From JADCRZ01 sp037718865 (GTDB lineage Bacteria > Bacteroidota > Bacteroidia > Chitinophagales > Chitinophagaceae), in assembly GCA_037718865.1 (NCBI GenBank), contig JBBJMP010000037.1, forward strand, positions 1-32,478: a stretch of 32,478 bases of DNA, read 5' to 3'. The notes under the pieces were generated by a model, which had not been told where the DNA came from, made no database searches, and worked only from the letters and a program-made list of their open reading frames with translations. Both the position numbers and the translations under genes were made by a program. Position 1 is the stretch's first letter; each line of letters begins with the position of its first letter. This document shows, piece by piece, positions 8,406-17,120 of the stretch.

Positions 8406-8996
8406 TTAATTCTTTGGCGGGTTAATCATAATATGCGCACCATGAGTGCCAGGGTGCATTATCCACGGCATGGCCGGCCCTTCCTGTTTTAACGGAAGAC
8501 CTGTGCTTTCGGAAGTAGCATAAGGAATATATACGACATATCGCAAATAACCATTTTTTACCTCCCCGGATAAACTATCATAGTTTTCCTTAGAGGCAGA
8601 GTACGCAAACAAGGTGGTCGGTTGTTTTGGCATAAGGAGCTTGCCTGCTTTAACTTCGCTTTCCCTGGCATTAAATATCTCCTGTACTGATTTGCCTTGT
8701 TTTCTTAGTTCTCGTCCCCTTTCCATAAATGGTTGCAGGTCGCGGTGGTAACAGGCAACGGAAAAGCCCGGCTGGCCCGGATCATCGCCTATACATATCA
8801 TTTCGTTGGTACCCTTCCGTAATAACGTAAAGGTCTTGGAAGCTGTAAATCCATACACTGCGGCTCCCTCTCTTTTATCCGCCGGAGCAGCCAGTAACGC
8901 TGATTTTATCTGTACTTCCGTTGCAGGGGGGTTGCTCTGGGCAAGGCTGCCAAAGGCCACCAGGCACAAATAGACTATAAAGGAAAATTTTACCAT
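8406..8996 (-). CDS. Conserved secreted protein of unknown function
   Basis: This is a 196-residue protein starting at the ATG at 8996 with a clear signal peptide (MVKFSFIVYLCLVAFGSLAQ). The mature part includes EVQIKSALLAAPADKREGAAVYGF, two cysteines (ICIGDD and ACYH), a lysine- and arginine-rich helix (RGRELRKQGKSVQEIFNARESEVKAGKL), and a His-containing C-terminus (PWIMHPGTHGAHIMINPP). I see no catalytic motif and do not recognise a named domain. The His cluster might bind a metal or haem, but this is a guess. It is convergent with the GH92 gene, and its leader region is shared with the divergent dps gene. Confidence 0.8.
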   Translation of the reverse strand: MVKFSFIVYLCLVAFGSLAQSNPPATEVQIKSALLAAPADKREGAAVYGFTASKTFTLLRKGTNEMICIGDDPGQPGFSVACYHRDLQPFMERGRELRKQGKSVQEIFNARESEVKAGKLLMPKQPTTLFAYSASKENYDSLSGEVKNGYLRYVVYIPYATSESTGLPLKQEGPAMPWIMHPGTHGAHIMINPPKN

Positions 8997-9090
8997 GATG
9001 TTGCAGTTTTAGGACATAAATGTAATCCATCCCCTCTATACTATTTGTTTTCGAAGTTGGTTTCTTCCCTGCCTGATCTACCATACTCAC

Positions 9091-9119
9091 AACCGTGAAG
9101 AATTATAGTTATAACGGTT
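9091..9119. promoter_or_regulatory. Inverted repeat in the divergent leader of dps and the secreted protein gene
   Basis: AACCGT (9091-9096) and ACGGTT (9114-9119) form an inverted repeat with a 17-base spacer, about 45 bases upstream of the dps ATG. It sits where an operator for either divergent gene could be. The short arms make chance a real alternative. Confidence 0.25.
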
Positions 9120-9164
9120 CATGTTGGCACCAGTGTTGCATCAAATGAAAATAAATCTCAAATC

Positions 9165-9644
9165 ATGAATGCAAAAGAAGCGACCGTTGAAATGGCCAAT
9201 GAAAAACCAGTTGCAGATCATTTAAATGATCTGTTAGCCAATTATCATATACACTATCAAAAACTCAGGGGCTGCCACTGGAATATAAAAGGTAGAAGTT
9301 TTTTTACCCTGCATGTTAAATTTGAAGAATTGTATACTGAAGCACTGACAACCATCGATGAATTGGCAGAACGGATCCTGACGCTGGGGAAAGCGCCACG
9401 CAGCACTTTTGGGGATTACATAAACACGTCAAAAATCAAAGAAACAGATACAATCAGCTTAAAGGATATGGATATGGTACAAGCGCTGATTGAAGACATG
9501 AATATACTGATTGAAATGGAAAGAGAAATTCTGGAGATGACCGATAAAGCCGGCGATGATGGCACCAATGACATGATTAACCGGTTCATGCAGTTCAAAC
9601 AGAAAACAACCTGGATGCTGCGCTCCTTTTTAAATGAAGAATAG
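9165..9644 (+). CDS. dps: Dps family ferritin-like DNA-protection protein
   Basis: The 159-residue protein has the four-helix Dps fold and all the inter-subunit ferroxidase ligands, spaced exactly as in Listeria innocua Dps (H31, H43, D58, E62): here His38 (CHWNIKG), His50 (TLHVKFEELY), Asp65 and Glu69 (DELAERI). It should form a dodecamer that oxidises Fe(II) with hydrogen peroxide and stores the iron, protecting DNA under oxidative or starvation stress. The N-terminus (about 15 residues) has few basic residues, so direct DNA binding is uncertain. The stop is 5 bases from the next ATG, so it is co-transcribed with the membrane acyltransferase. Regulation by a peroxide sensor is likely by analogy, but no operator is proven. 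Confidence 0.95.
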   Translation: MNAKEATVEMANEKPVADHLNDLLANYHIHYQKLRGCHWNIKGRSFFTLHVKFEELYTEALTTIDELAERILTLGKAPRSTFGDYINTSKIKETDTISLKDMDMVQALIEDMNILIEMEREILEMTDKAGDDGTNDMINRFMQFKQKTTWMLRSFLNEE

Positions 9645-9649
9645 TTGGT

Positions 9650-10801
9650 ATGACACAGGCACCTTCATTCTACAGTCATGTAAACACCCGGTTGTTATCG
9701 CTTGACGCACTGCGTGGGTTTGATATGTTTTGGATCATAAGCGGAGAAGAGATTTTCCATAGTCTTGCAAATGCCACCGGATTGCCCATATTCGTTTGGA
9801 CAAGTCGTCAACTGCAACACACGTCGTGGAACGGTTTTACCTTTTATGACATGATTTTTCCGCTTTTTATTTTTATAGCGGGAGTATCCATGCCGTTCTC
9901 TTATCATAAATATCTTTCTCAGGCGTCAGTTGAAAAGCGTAGATCCGCCAAACAAAAAATTTACACATCCCTGATCAGAAGGACCATCATACTTTTAGTG
10001 CTCGGCATGGTGGTAAATGGTTTGCTGAAATGGGATGGATATGAAAATACCCGGTTTGCAAGTGTTCTGGGACGGATTGCACTCTCTTGTTTTTTTGCTG
10101 CCATCATTTACCTGAATAACAATCTTCGTAAACAGATACTTTGGTTCCTGATCTTATTGCTGGGTTATTGGGCAGCCATGATGTTTATACCGGTACCTGG
10201 TTTCGGGGCTGGCGTATTAACACCGGAAGGAAATGCGGAAGCCTATGTTGACAGGTTGTTCCTGCCCGGAAAGTTATATCGCACAGTATACGATCCCGAA
10301 GGATTACTATCAACACTTCCGGCAATATGTTCAGCGCTGCTTGGGGTATTTACCGGACAATTTCTGCAATGGAAATCTGAAAAATGGAATATGCTTAGAA
10401 AAGGAGTGACGTTATTTATTGCAGGCATTATTCTACTCCTGACGGGATTATTGTGGGGCAGTTGGTTTCCCATTAATAAAAATATGTGGACCAGTTCGTT
10501 TGTACTTTATGCCGGAGGCTGGAGCCTCCTGCTATTAGGCTTGTTTTACTTCATTATTGACGTCGGAGGATTTAGAAAATGGAGTATGCCTTTTGTATGG
10601 ATCGGTATGAATTCCATATTAATTTATATGGCTTCGCATGGTATTGTAAATTTTGAATCGACGGCCTCTTACGTATTTGGCGGATTAATAGAACAGACGC
10701 CTTCACGGTGGCAACCTGTGTGGTTGTGGACCGGCGTGGCGTTGATCCAGGTGGCTTTATTATATTTTTTATATGAGCGTAAGTGGTTTTTAAAGGTATA
10801 A
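9650..10801 (+). CDS. DUF5009/HGSNAT-like membrane acyltransferase
   Basis: This 383-residue protein has about ten hydrophobic helices. The N-terminal signature RLLSLDALRGFDMFWIISGEE, followed by FTFYDMIFPLFIFIAGVSMPFS, is typical of the DUF5009 / heparan-alpha-glucosaminide N-acetyltransferase (NagX-like) superfamily, members of which move acetyl groups from cytoplasmic acetyl-CoA across the membrane to amino sugars. Asp in LDALRGFD and in YDMIFP are the conserved polar residues in the first helices. It begins 5 bases after the dps stop, so translation is probably coupled, although the roles seem unrelated. The substrate is unknown; a role in cell-wall or glycan amino-sugar modification is the family-based guess. 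Confidence 0.87.
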   Translation: MTQAPSFYSHVNTRLLSLDALRGFDMFWIISGEEIFHSLANATGLPIFVWTSRQLQHTSWNGFTFYDMIFPLFIFIAGVSMPFSYHKYLSQASVEKRRSAKQKIYTSLIRRTIILLVLGMVVNGLLKWDGYENTRFASVLGRIALSCFFAAIIYLNNNLRKQILWFLILLLGYWAAMMFIPVPGFGAGVLTPEGNAEAYVDRLFLPGKLYRTVYDPEGLLSTLPAICSALLGVFTGQFLQWKSEKWNMLRKGVTLFIAGIILLLTGLLWGSWFPINKNMWTSSFVLYAGGWSLLLLGLFYFIIDVGGFRKWSMPFVWIGMNSILIYMASHGIVNFESTASYVFGGLIEQTPSRWQPVWLWTGVALIQVALLYFLYERKWFLKV

Positions 10802-10809
10802 TGCGTTAT

Positions 10810-10844
10810 AAAAAAGGCCATCCGTGGTGATAACCGGATGGCCT
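10810..10844 (-). terminator. Strong rho-independent terminator of the SusC-SusD-DUF3823 operon
   Basis: AGGCCATCCG (10815-10824) pairs perfectly with CGGATGGCCT (10835-10844) to form a 10-bp GC-rich stem with a 10-base loop. On the minus strand it is followed by a run of T (10815 down to 10810). It lies 21 bases past the DUF3823 stop at 10866. As it sits between convergent genes it may also slow transcripts from 10801, but on the plus strand there is no clear T-run. Confidence 0.88.
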
Positions 10845-10865
10845 GAAATTTATGTTGTAAGGATA

Positions 10866-11567
10866 TTAGAGCTGGATCTTTGTGAGTGGTGAAAAGATCA
10901 AATCTTCTACTCCTGCCACCTTCAAACCGATACGGGCAAAAACATAATTTTGCGTTGGTGAAATTTTAGGGACAGCCACGCTTAAGGTAATATTGTTGGG
11001 ATCGGTGATGGCAGATCCGGCCATTTCCGTGTTGGCAATATTGTTTGTACCTGATACAAACTGTGTCTTGTTAATATACAGAAATGCTTTTTCAATATTT
11101 TTTCCATTAACAGCATCGGTAATGATTTTTTCTACCTTGAATGAGGCGGTTACTCCTGTGCCCCCTTTTGCAATCTGGGGCGTACGAATCATATAATACG
11201 GCATAACATTGATATCCAAAGTCTGGTCTCCCCGGACGGTAATACTTATTGAATCGGCTTTTCCGCTTGTTTGGGGCCATAAAAACGGTCCCTGGTTGGG
11301 ACGGACAACAAACTTGTAGTCACCATCAAACAACAGGTGACTAAACATGCCATCCTGGGTTAAATTACCCACTATCGCTCCTACTTTCCCAAAGCCATAT
11401 TCGAATATATCGAAAGGTACGCGGTCGTGTTCCACATTTATGGCTTCGCCCTTATACACAAAACGACCGCTTAACTTGGATTTAGGTGGATCATAATTAT
11501 CCTTTTTACAGGAGATTAGAGAAACACAGAGCATTACGGCTATTATATAAAAATGGTTGATTTTCAT
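10866..11567 (-). CDS. DUF3823-type lipoprotein of a SusCD operon
   Basis: This is a 233-residue lipoprotein with lipobox SLISC (Cys20, followed by KKDN, so probably carried to the outer membrane surface). The body has the beta-rich pattern of DUF3823 proteins: an early KLSGRFVYKGEAI, then FSHLLFDGDYKFVVRPNQGPF and DINVMPYYMIRTPQI. Two transthyretin/Ig-like sandwich domains are expected. Genes of this family typically follow susC-susD and may act as surface glycan-binding or accessory proteins. It starts 17 bases after the SusD stop and ends just before a strong terminator, so it is the last gene of the operon. The ligand is unknown. Confidence 0.88.
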   Translation of the reverse strand: MKINHFYIIAVMLCVSLISCKKDNYDPPKSKLSGRFVYKGEAINVEHDRVPFDIFEYGFGKVGAIVGNLTQDGMFSHLLFDGDYKFVVRPNQGPFLWPQTSGKADSISITVRGDQTLDINVMPYYMIRTPQIAKGGTGVTASFKVEKIITDAVNGKNIEKAFLYINKTQFVSGTNNIANTEMAGSAITDPNNITLSVAVPKISPTQNYVFARIGLKVAGVEDLIFSPLTKIQL

Positions 11568-11584
11568 GATGTTTTGTTTGATAA

Positions 11585-13489
11585 TTATTGGTTTGGTTGT
11601 CTGGAGATCTTAGGGTTATTTGCCCGGATATTATCATCAATAAACGAATAATAATTTCCCAATTGAAAACGGTTAGACCCGGTAACTATACTCGGCTTAA
11701 CAATTTTGAAAATCCATTTGTTATGGTTAGCACCCCCTGGATCATGAATTTTATACGGCCATAGCCCGAAAGGCTGGGTATTTTTTCTGTTGGCAACACC
11801 AATATTATTTAACAGATCGGTTACTGACATTGAGGTGCCATCCATAACTACGTGAGCAATTCTCCAGCGTTTCCTGTCGTATAAATAATGACCTTCAAAT
11901 GCCAGCTCCACCCTGCGCTCATGAACGACACGATCGAAAGTGATTTGACCCCCGGTCAATGGAACGGTAAACCCGGCCCTGGCACGAACCTGGCTCATAT
12001 AGCCGGCAGCAACCCCCGGCTGTCCGAGTTCAAAAGCTGCTTCTGCCGCATTTAATAGCACTTCGGCATAACGGTAACGGACCCACGGAACTTCACTTCC
12101 GGTACCTCTTGAGCCGCCACCTGGAGCGGGGTCAATAAATTTACGCAGGTAAAATCCGCTTTGGGCGACAAAATCCCGGGAATTAAGCGGGCCGTCAAGC
12201 CCTACAACCTGAACCTGGCCACTTATGCCAGGAAGTGTTCCAAGGGCGCCCCGCTCGGCACCAGTAATGACGGAACCATCGGCCAATTGATACCCGGCGA
12301 AAATATCCGTATTGCGGTTCCTGCCAAAAGCGCTGGGCAGCATGACGGTACCTGATAACCTGGGATCTCTGTTGGCAAACAGCTCCAAAGGACTATTGTA
12401 ATAGATTGGGTTCCCACCGGCATCCTGGATTGGCAAAGGCGCAAACGTGTTATCAAGTAATTCATATTCCTGAACGAGGTTCAGGGATGGATTTAATCTT
12501 CCCCCTTCTTCTTCTTCGGCCCCAAAGCGAGGCTGGTTGTTCGTTGTAAATCCATGTGTTTTACCGCTTCTGATTTTATAGTCTTCAAAGAAAATAGTCT
12601 CCGGGTTACCCGCTTTGTCCGTATTATCTATAAAAAGATTAGCGAAATTTTGACCCAGGTCCGATTGAAATTTTGTATATAAGGCATACCGGCCCGCGGT
12701 ACCTGTAATAACTTCTTCCGCTGCTTTAAGCGCTTTTGCATAATAGCCTGCAGCCATCGATGCGGGTATGCCTATTTCGCCACCCGGAAGGGAAACCGAT
12801 GGTGTATTAACTCCGTATTTTGCAATAGATGCAGCATACAAAGCAGCCCTGGCTTCCATGGCCAGCACCGCGCCTCTTGTTGCACGTGATTTTTCTCTTA
12901 TGTCGGAAGGCAGCAAACCTTTGATTGCTTCAGCTTCGCTGATGATAAAATCATAGATTTCTGATTCCTTTGCGCGCGGTTGCTGCAGATAGGTCGGGTC
13001 GCCGCTGAAATCATATAATAAAGACTTGGTGATCAGGGGTACACCTCCCATTCTTTTTACCAGTTCAAAATAGTGATTTGCACGAAGAAACCGGGCTTCG
13101 CTGACAAAACGGTTGCGATCACCTTCAGCCAACGTCTTTGCTTCGCCGGCCCTTTCGATAAACAGGTTGAGATCACGGACATATCCATAATCCCAAAGGC
13201 CCCATGTGGAAAAGTCCCAGCCATTCCGGTTTACCAGCGCACTGCCCGTCGTAGCTGGAACTGCTTCACTAAAGTCTGCAAAACTTTCCCAACCGTACTT
13301 AAAAGCGGTAATGTCGACCTGCCGGTTATAGAGATCACCGAGGTAAGATATGACCTGATTGTTATCTGAAAACACCTGGTCGGCGGAAAGGATGCCAAAG
13401 GCCTGGACGTTCAAAAACTCACTATCCTTCTTACATCCCGCCAATCCAAGGAAGACACTTAATATAGTTATGGCAAAAATCTTTTTCAT
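11585..13489 (-). CDS. SusD/RagB family outer-membrane nutrient-binding lipoprotein
   Basis: The start at 13489 (634 residues) is chosen because it opens a lipoprotein signal, MKKIFAITILSVFLGLAGC with Cys19. An open frame upstream to 13696 lies mostly inside the susC coding end and is not used. SusD features include the helical TPR-like core, with RFVSEARFLRANHYFELVKRMGGVPLIT near residue 120, and the conserved C-terminal YRYAEVLLNAAEAAFELG followed by ERRVELAFEGHYLYDRKRW. SusD caps the SusC barrel and captures the ligand at the cell surface. At 634 residues it is larger than classical SusD (about 550), with insertions in the middle. Nineteen bases separate it from susC, consistent with one transcript. 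Confidence 0.95.
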   Translation of the reverse strand: MKKIFAITILSVFLGLAGCKKDSEFLNVQAFGILSADQVFSDNNQVISYLGDLYNRQVDITAFKYGWESFADFSEAVPATTGSALVNRNGWDFSTWGLWDYGYVRDLNLFIERAGEAKTLAEGDRNRFVSEARFLRANHYFELVKRMGGVPLITKSLLYDFSGDPTYLQQPRAKESEIYDFIISEAEAIKGLLPSDIREKSRATRGAVLAMEARAALYAASIAKYGVNTPSVSLPGGEIGIPASMAAGYYAKALKAAEEVITGTAGRYALYTKFQSDLGQNFANLFIDNTDKAGNPETIFFEDYKIRSGKTHGFTTNNQPRFGAEEEEGGRLNPSLNLVQEYELLDNTFAPLPIQDAGGNPIYYNSPLELFANRDPRLSGTVMLPSAFGRNRNTDIFAGYQLADGSVITGAERGALGTLPGISGQVQVVGLDGPLNSRDFVAQSGFYLRKFIDPAPGGGSRGTGSEVPWVRYRYAEVLLNAAEAAFELGQPGVAAGYMSQVRARAGFTVPLTGGQITFDRVVHERRVELAFEGHYLYDRKRWRIAHVVMDGTSMSVTDLLNNIGVANRKNTQPFGLWPYKIHDPGGANHNKWIFKIVKPSIVTGSNRFQLGNYYSFIDDNIRANNPKISRQPNQ

Positions 13490-13508
13490 GTATATAAAAT
13501 AAAATAAA

Positions 13509-16500
13509 TTAAAATGATAAGTTGATCCCTGCGTTAATGTTGGTGACCTGCGGGTACTGCAGACCGTTATCATCCTGGATTTCCGGATCAACCGCATAGT
13601 CGCGCAGGTTGTCGAATGTAAATAGGTTATACGCATTAATGTACACACGGGCCCGCTGTATCTTGATCCGTGCCAGTAATGTAGGTGGAATGGCATATCC
13701 TAGTTGAATGGTTCTTGCCCGGAGGTATTTTACGTTGTGGCCCCAATAGGTAGACCTCCTGTTGTTGCTGCTATGATCTCTCTGGTTGAAACGGTTGGGT
13801 GGGTATTTGCCGGGGATCCAGGCGCTGTTTACATCATAAGGATCCGTCCGGTGCCACCTGTCTTCAAAAATGGTATTCAGGTTACCGTTATTCTGGAAGG
13901 CCCATCTGGTTTCAAAATTCTGAAACCATGTATAGCCTGCGCCTCCGGAAAAGTCCATATTAAAATCAAACGATTTGTACATAACGCCAAAGGTCAGCCC
14001 GATGTTAATGTTCGGTTGAGTACCTAAACCATATCCAATCGGTCTTTCATCAAAGCTGTTGATCACATTATCGCCATTCAGGTCCTTGTATTTTAAATCG
14101 CCCGGGAGCAGGGTTCTGTTACCCACACCATCAATATTGACTGGATAATTATTGATCTCTTCCTGAGAGCTAAACTGTCCGTCGTGTATATAACCCCAGT
14201 CGATTTTGAGATACCGGTCTTCCAGAGAAACGCGGTATTTGTCGAGAGAATTAAAAAATATGGGTTTATAAGAAGACAGGAATTTAGACCTCGAGTAAGA
14301 AAGGTTGCCGCCCACGTTATAACTTATGTTTCCGATTTTATTATTATAACTCAGGGAACCTTCCTGGCCATATTGTGCATCACTGTTAACGTTTTCCCCA
14401 GGCAACGTATACCCTACCTCACTTGGAATCAGCACATCGTATTTGACAGCAATTAAACCTGTACGTTTCCGATAAAACCAATCGAAGGTACCAGTTAGTT
14501 TTCCATTAAATAAACTAAAGTCCATTCCAACGTCTGTAATAATGCTTTTAAACCAGGTAAGATTTGTAATGGGTAATCCTCTGTCTCGGGTACCTAACAC
14601 CGGCTGGCCGCTCAGGATAGCTGTACCCACGTTTAACCCATAATTGTATCCTTCCCTATATGAAAGCAGCGGGAGGCGAACATTACCCGGCAGACGAATA
14701 TCATCATCACCCAACACACCATAAGAACCTCTTAGTTTAAGATCACTTACGATACCACCGAACAGGTTATCCATAAAATTCTCTTTCGTTATTCTCCAAC
14801 CCGCAGATACGGAAGGGAAATAACCTACACGCTTGTCGGGCGCAAAAATATGGGAAGCATCACGGCGGGCTGATAGTTCGAGGTAATATTTTTCGGAGTA
14901 ATTGTAGTTTACCCGGGCGATATATCCGATACGTGCTTCGCGGTCATCGCTGTCTTCGTAGCGGTCGGCTGTATTAAAGTATATAAGCGGCAGGGCATTG
15001 GAACTGGGTACAGAGTGAATCCAGTTGCGTCTGCGTTGTTGCGAGATGCGCTCATTTACAACCGTTGCGCCTACTGTATGCTCACCGAATGTATTCACGT
15101 AATTCAATTGGGCCTGGGTAGTGATGTTGATCTGTTTGATTTGTTCCCTCTCCCTCCATGGATTTGTACTTCCGCCCGTTTGATCGTACTTTTCTGTTGC
15201 AGGCCTGTAGGTATAGGTTTTATACGTATACTCCTGGTTATTATATAATTTATCGGCTATGTAGTACGAATAAACCCCCTTTGCGGTGAGCCCTTTAATA
15301 CCAGGGATCTGGTATTCCACTGTGGCATTGGTTTGCAGCACGCGCCATTCCTCGTCAAATTTTCCGGCATTTTTATAATTAATAAATGCCCAGTTCGCAT
15401 CGTTCTGCGAGATGGTATTGATATATTCCTTGTTATCGTTGGCATAGGGCCTTTCCATAGGAACATTCCGTAAAATGGCAAACTTAGCCAGGAAATAGTC
15501 ATCTCCGCCGGGAACGCCGGGATTTTGCCTTCTTTCCTGCCTGCCATTGACCTGTACGCCTACTTTTAGCCTTTTCGAAACCCGCGCATCAACATTGGAT
15601 TGGAAATTGGTCCTGTCAAATTTATACTCCCTTCCCAGAGGAGAATTCTGATGCAGGCGAGTACCGGAAACATAAAAAGTAACGTTTTCCGTTCCTCCCG
15701 TTAAATTGACATTGGCAGAAGCTAAAGGCCCGTTTGGTTTGATGATAAAATCTTTCCAGTCAAAACTCTGATATCCGAATTCAGTACCGGCTTTATACTT
15801 TTCCAGTTCAGCAGGTGTAATGTTCGTGCTTTGACTTTCTCCGTTCACTTCAGCTTCTGCTTTATAGCGCATGTAATCGTACGAGTTAGTTTGCACATCA
15901 GCGAACCTCGTCCAATTCTGTCCTCCGTAATAGGCATCAATGTTCACGGTAGGGCGGGCGCCCATTCTTCCCCTTTTAGTAGTAACCACTATAACCCCGT
16001 TGGCAGCACGGACACCATAGATGGCCGCAGAAGCATCCTTTAAAACGGTAATGCTTTCCACGTCGTTCGGCGCCAGGTTATTAAACTGACCGGCGTCCTG
16101 CTGTATACCATCGATCACATACAGCGGATTACCCATGTTTCGTATCTGGATGTTTGCACTGGCACCTGGGCGTCCGTCCGGCATACGGAAAGATACTCCT
16201 GGTAATTTTCCGGCCAAACCGGAACTAACGGTAGATCCGCCATGCACCCGGCCAAGGTCTTTTGCCGTCACAGTAGCTATGGCGCCGGTTAATGATTCCT
16301 TTTTTTGTGACCCATAACCAGTAACGACAACCTCGCTCAAAGAAGCATCGGTTAACTGCAAGGTCTCCAGAATTTCCTCTCCGGTTACCTTTATCTGTTT
16401 GTCCTGGTAACCTACCGAACTGACCACCAAAGTGCTACCGTTGGCAGCATCTATGCTGAACTGTCCATTTTCAGCGGTTATTACAGTTCTGGTTGTTCCT

Positions 16501-16649
16501 TTGACGGTGATGGTAGCGCCGGAAAGCGGCTCACCTGTGGGAGATTTCAGTGTTCCTTTGACTGTCTGCTGTGCATATAGCGTTAAACAGCATAGAACGG
16601 CAGCCAAAGTGCTCATAGCAAGCGGAAGCAATCGCTTTAAAATTTTCAT
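13509..16649 (-). CDS. SusC/RagA family TonB-dependent outer-membrane transporter
   Basis: The 1046-residue protein has a signal peptide (MKILKRLLPLAMSTLAAVLCCLTLYA, cleaved before QQ). A carboxypeptidase-regulatory-like domain follows at about 28-105 (VKGTLKSPTGEPLSGATITVKGT...). Next are the EVVVTGYGSQKKESLTGA segment (about 107-123), a plug domain (to about 225) with the SusC signature ESITVLKDASAAIYGVRAANGVIVVTTKRG, and a large 22-strand barrel ending in a typical NLSF. No STN domain is present, so it does not signal to an anti-sigma factor. This agrees with control by the neighbouring two-component system instead. It imports an oligosaccharide or glycoside into the periplasm with TonB energy. 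It is the first gene of the operon and divergent from the sensor kinase. The substrate cannot be told from the sequence. Confidence 0.96.
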   Translation of the reverse strand: MKILKRLLPLAMSTLAAVLCCLTLYAQQTVKGTLKSPTGEPLSGATITVKGTTRTVITAENGQFSIDAANGSTLVVSSVGYQDKQIKVTGEEILETLQLTDASLSEVVVTGYGSQKKESLTGAIATVTAKDLGRVHGGSTVSSGLAGKLPGVSFRMPDGRPGASANIQIRNMGNPLYVIDGIQQDAGQFNNLAPNDVESITVLKDASAAIYGVRAANGVIVVTTKRGRMGARPTVNIDAYYGGQNWTRFADVQTNSYDYMRYKAEAEVNGESQSTNITPAELEKYKAGTEFGYQSFDWKDFIIKPNGPLASANVNLTGGTENVTFYVSGTRLHQNSPLGREYKFDRTNFQSNVDARVSKRLKVGVQVNGRQERRQNPGVPGGDDYFLAKFAILRNVPMERPYANDNKEYINTISQNDANWAFINYKNAGKFDEEWRVLQTNATVEYQIPGIKGLTAKGVYSYYIADKLYNNQEYTYKTYTYRPATEKYDQTGGSTNPWREREQIKQINITTQAQLNYVNTFGEHTVGATVVNERISQQRRRNWIHSVPSSNALPLIYFNTADRYEDSDDREARIGYIARVNYNYSEKYYLELSARRDASHIFAPDKRVGYFPSVSAGWRITKENFMDNLFGGIVSDLKLRGSYGVLGDDDIRLPGNVRLPLLSYREGYNYGLNVGTAILSGQPVLGTRDRGLPITNLTWFKSIITDVGMDFSLFNGKLTGTFDWFYRKRTGLIAVKYDVLIPSEVGYTLPGENVNSDAQYGQEGSLSYNNKIGNISYNVGGNLSYSRSKFLSSYKPIFFNSLDKYRVSLEDRYLKIDWGYIHDGQFSSQEEINNYPVNIDGVGNRTLLPGDLKYKDLNGDNVINSFDERPIGYGLGTQPNINIGLTFGVMYKSFDFNMDFSGGAGYTWFQNFETRWAFQNNGNLNTIFEDRWHRTDPYDVNSAWIPGKYPPNRFNQRDHSSNNRRSTYWGHNVKYLRARTIQLGYAIPPTLLARIKIQRARVYINAYNLFTFDNLRDYAVDPEIQDDNGLQYPQVTNINAGINLSF

Positions 16650-17120
16650 GGCAGATGTTAATTAGTATAAATGAATCAAATAAATAAATAAATCAAATAA
16701 TAAATGAATCTAAATGTCAAACCGTTATATAATTCCTATATATAATTTAATGCATCGTTGCTGTATAGACGCTTTATTGAATTGAAGCCAAGTCAAAATA
16801 TAAAGACTCTTATTAGTATAAAAATGCTGCTTCTGTGAACACCTCCGGGCAAAATCATGGCACTTTCATAGTAATGTGCATCAAACTTACTGAATGAATG
16901 TCCCTTCCTGAAGAGTATGATCCGGTCATATTGTTGACGGATGATGAACTGAAATTATTGTGCGCATAAAGAAAGAGCTATTTATCTTACCGCTTTGCCT
17001 GATTCGTATCATTAATTCATCAAAATGTCTCAATTTCTTTAAAATTGCTAAATTACAGTATAAAAAGCTATCATAATAACGACCCTTAGTCGATTGCCTG
17101 ATGCCATCAACTATTTTTTC
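16650..17120. promoter_or_regulatory. Divergent control region between susC and the sensor kinase gene
   Basis: This 471-base, A/T-rich spacer holds the promoters of both the SusCD operon (minus) and the kinase (plus). A perfect 10-base direct repeat ATTAGTATAA occurs at 16661-16670 and 16812-16821, and AATCAAATAA occurs at 16674-16683 and 16691-16700 around a TAAA tandem run. These may be operator half-sites for the response regulator at 20345. I cannot point to a clean Bacteroidota -7 box (TAnnTTTG) and see no gene or structured RNA. Confidence 0.5.

Noticed and set aside
13490..13696. N-terminal extension of the SusD frame to an upstream ATG
   Set aside because: It mostly lies inside the susC 3' end, and the lipoprotein signal at 13489 is a far better start.
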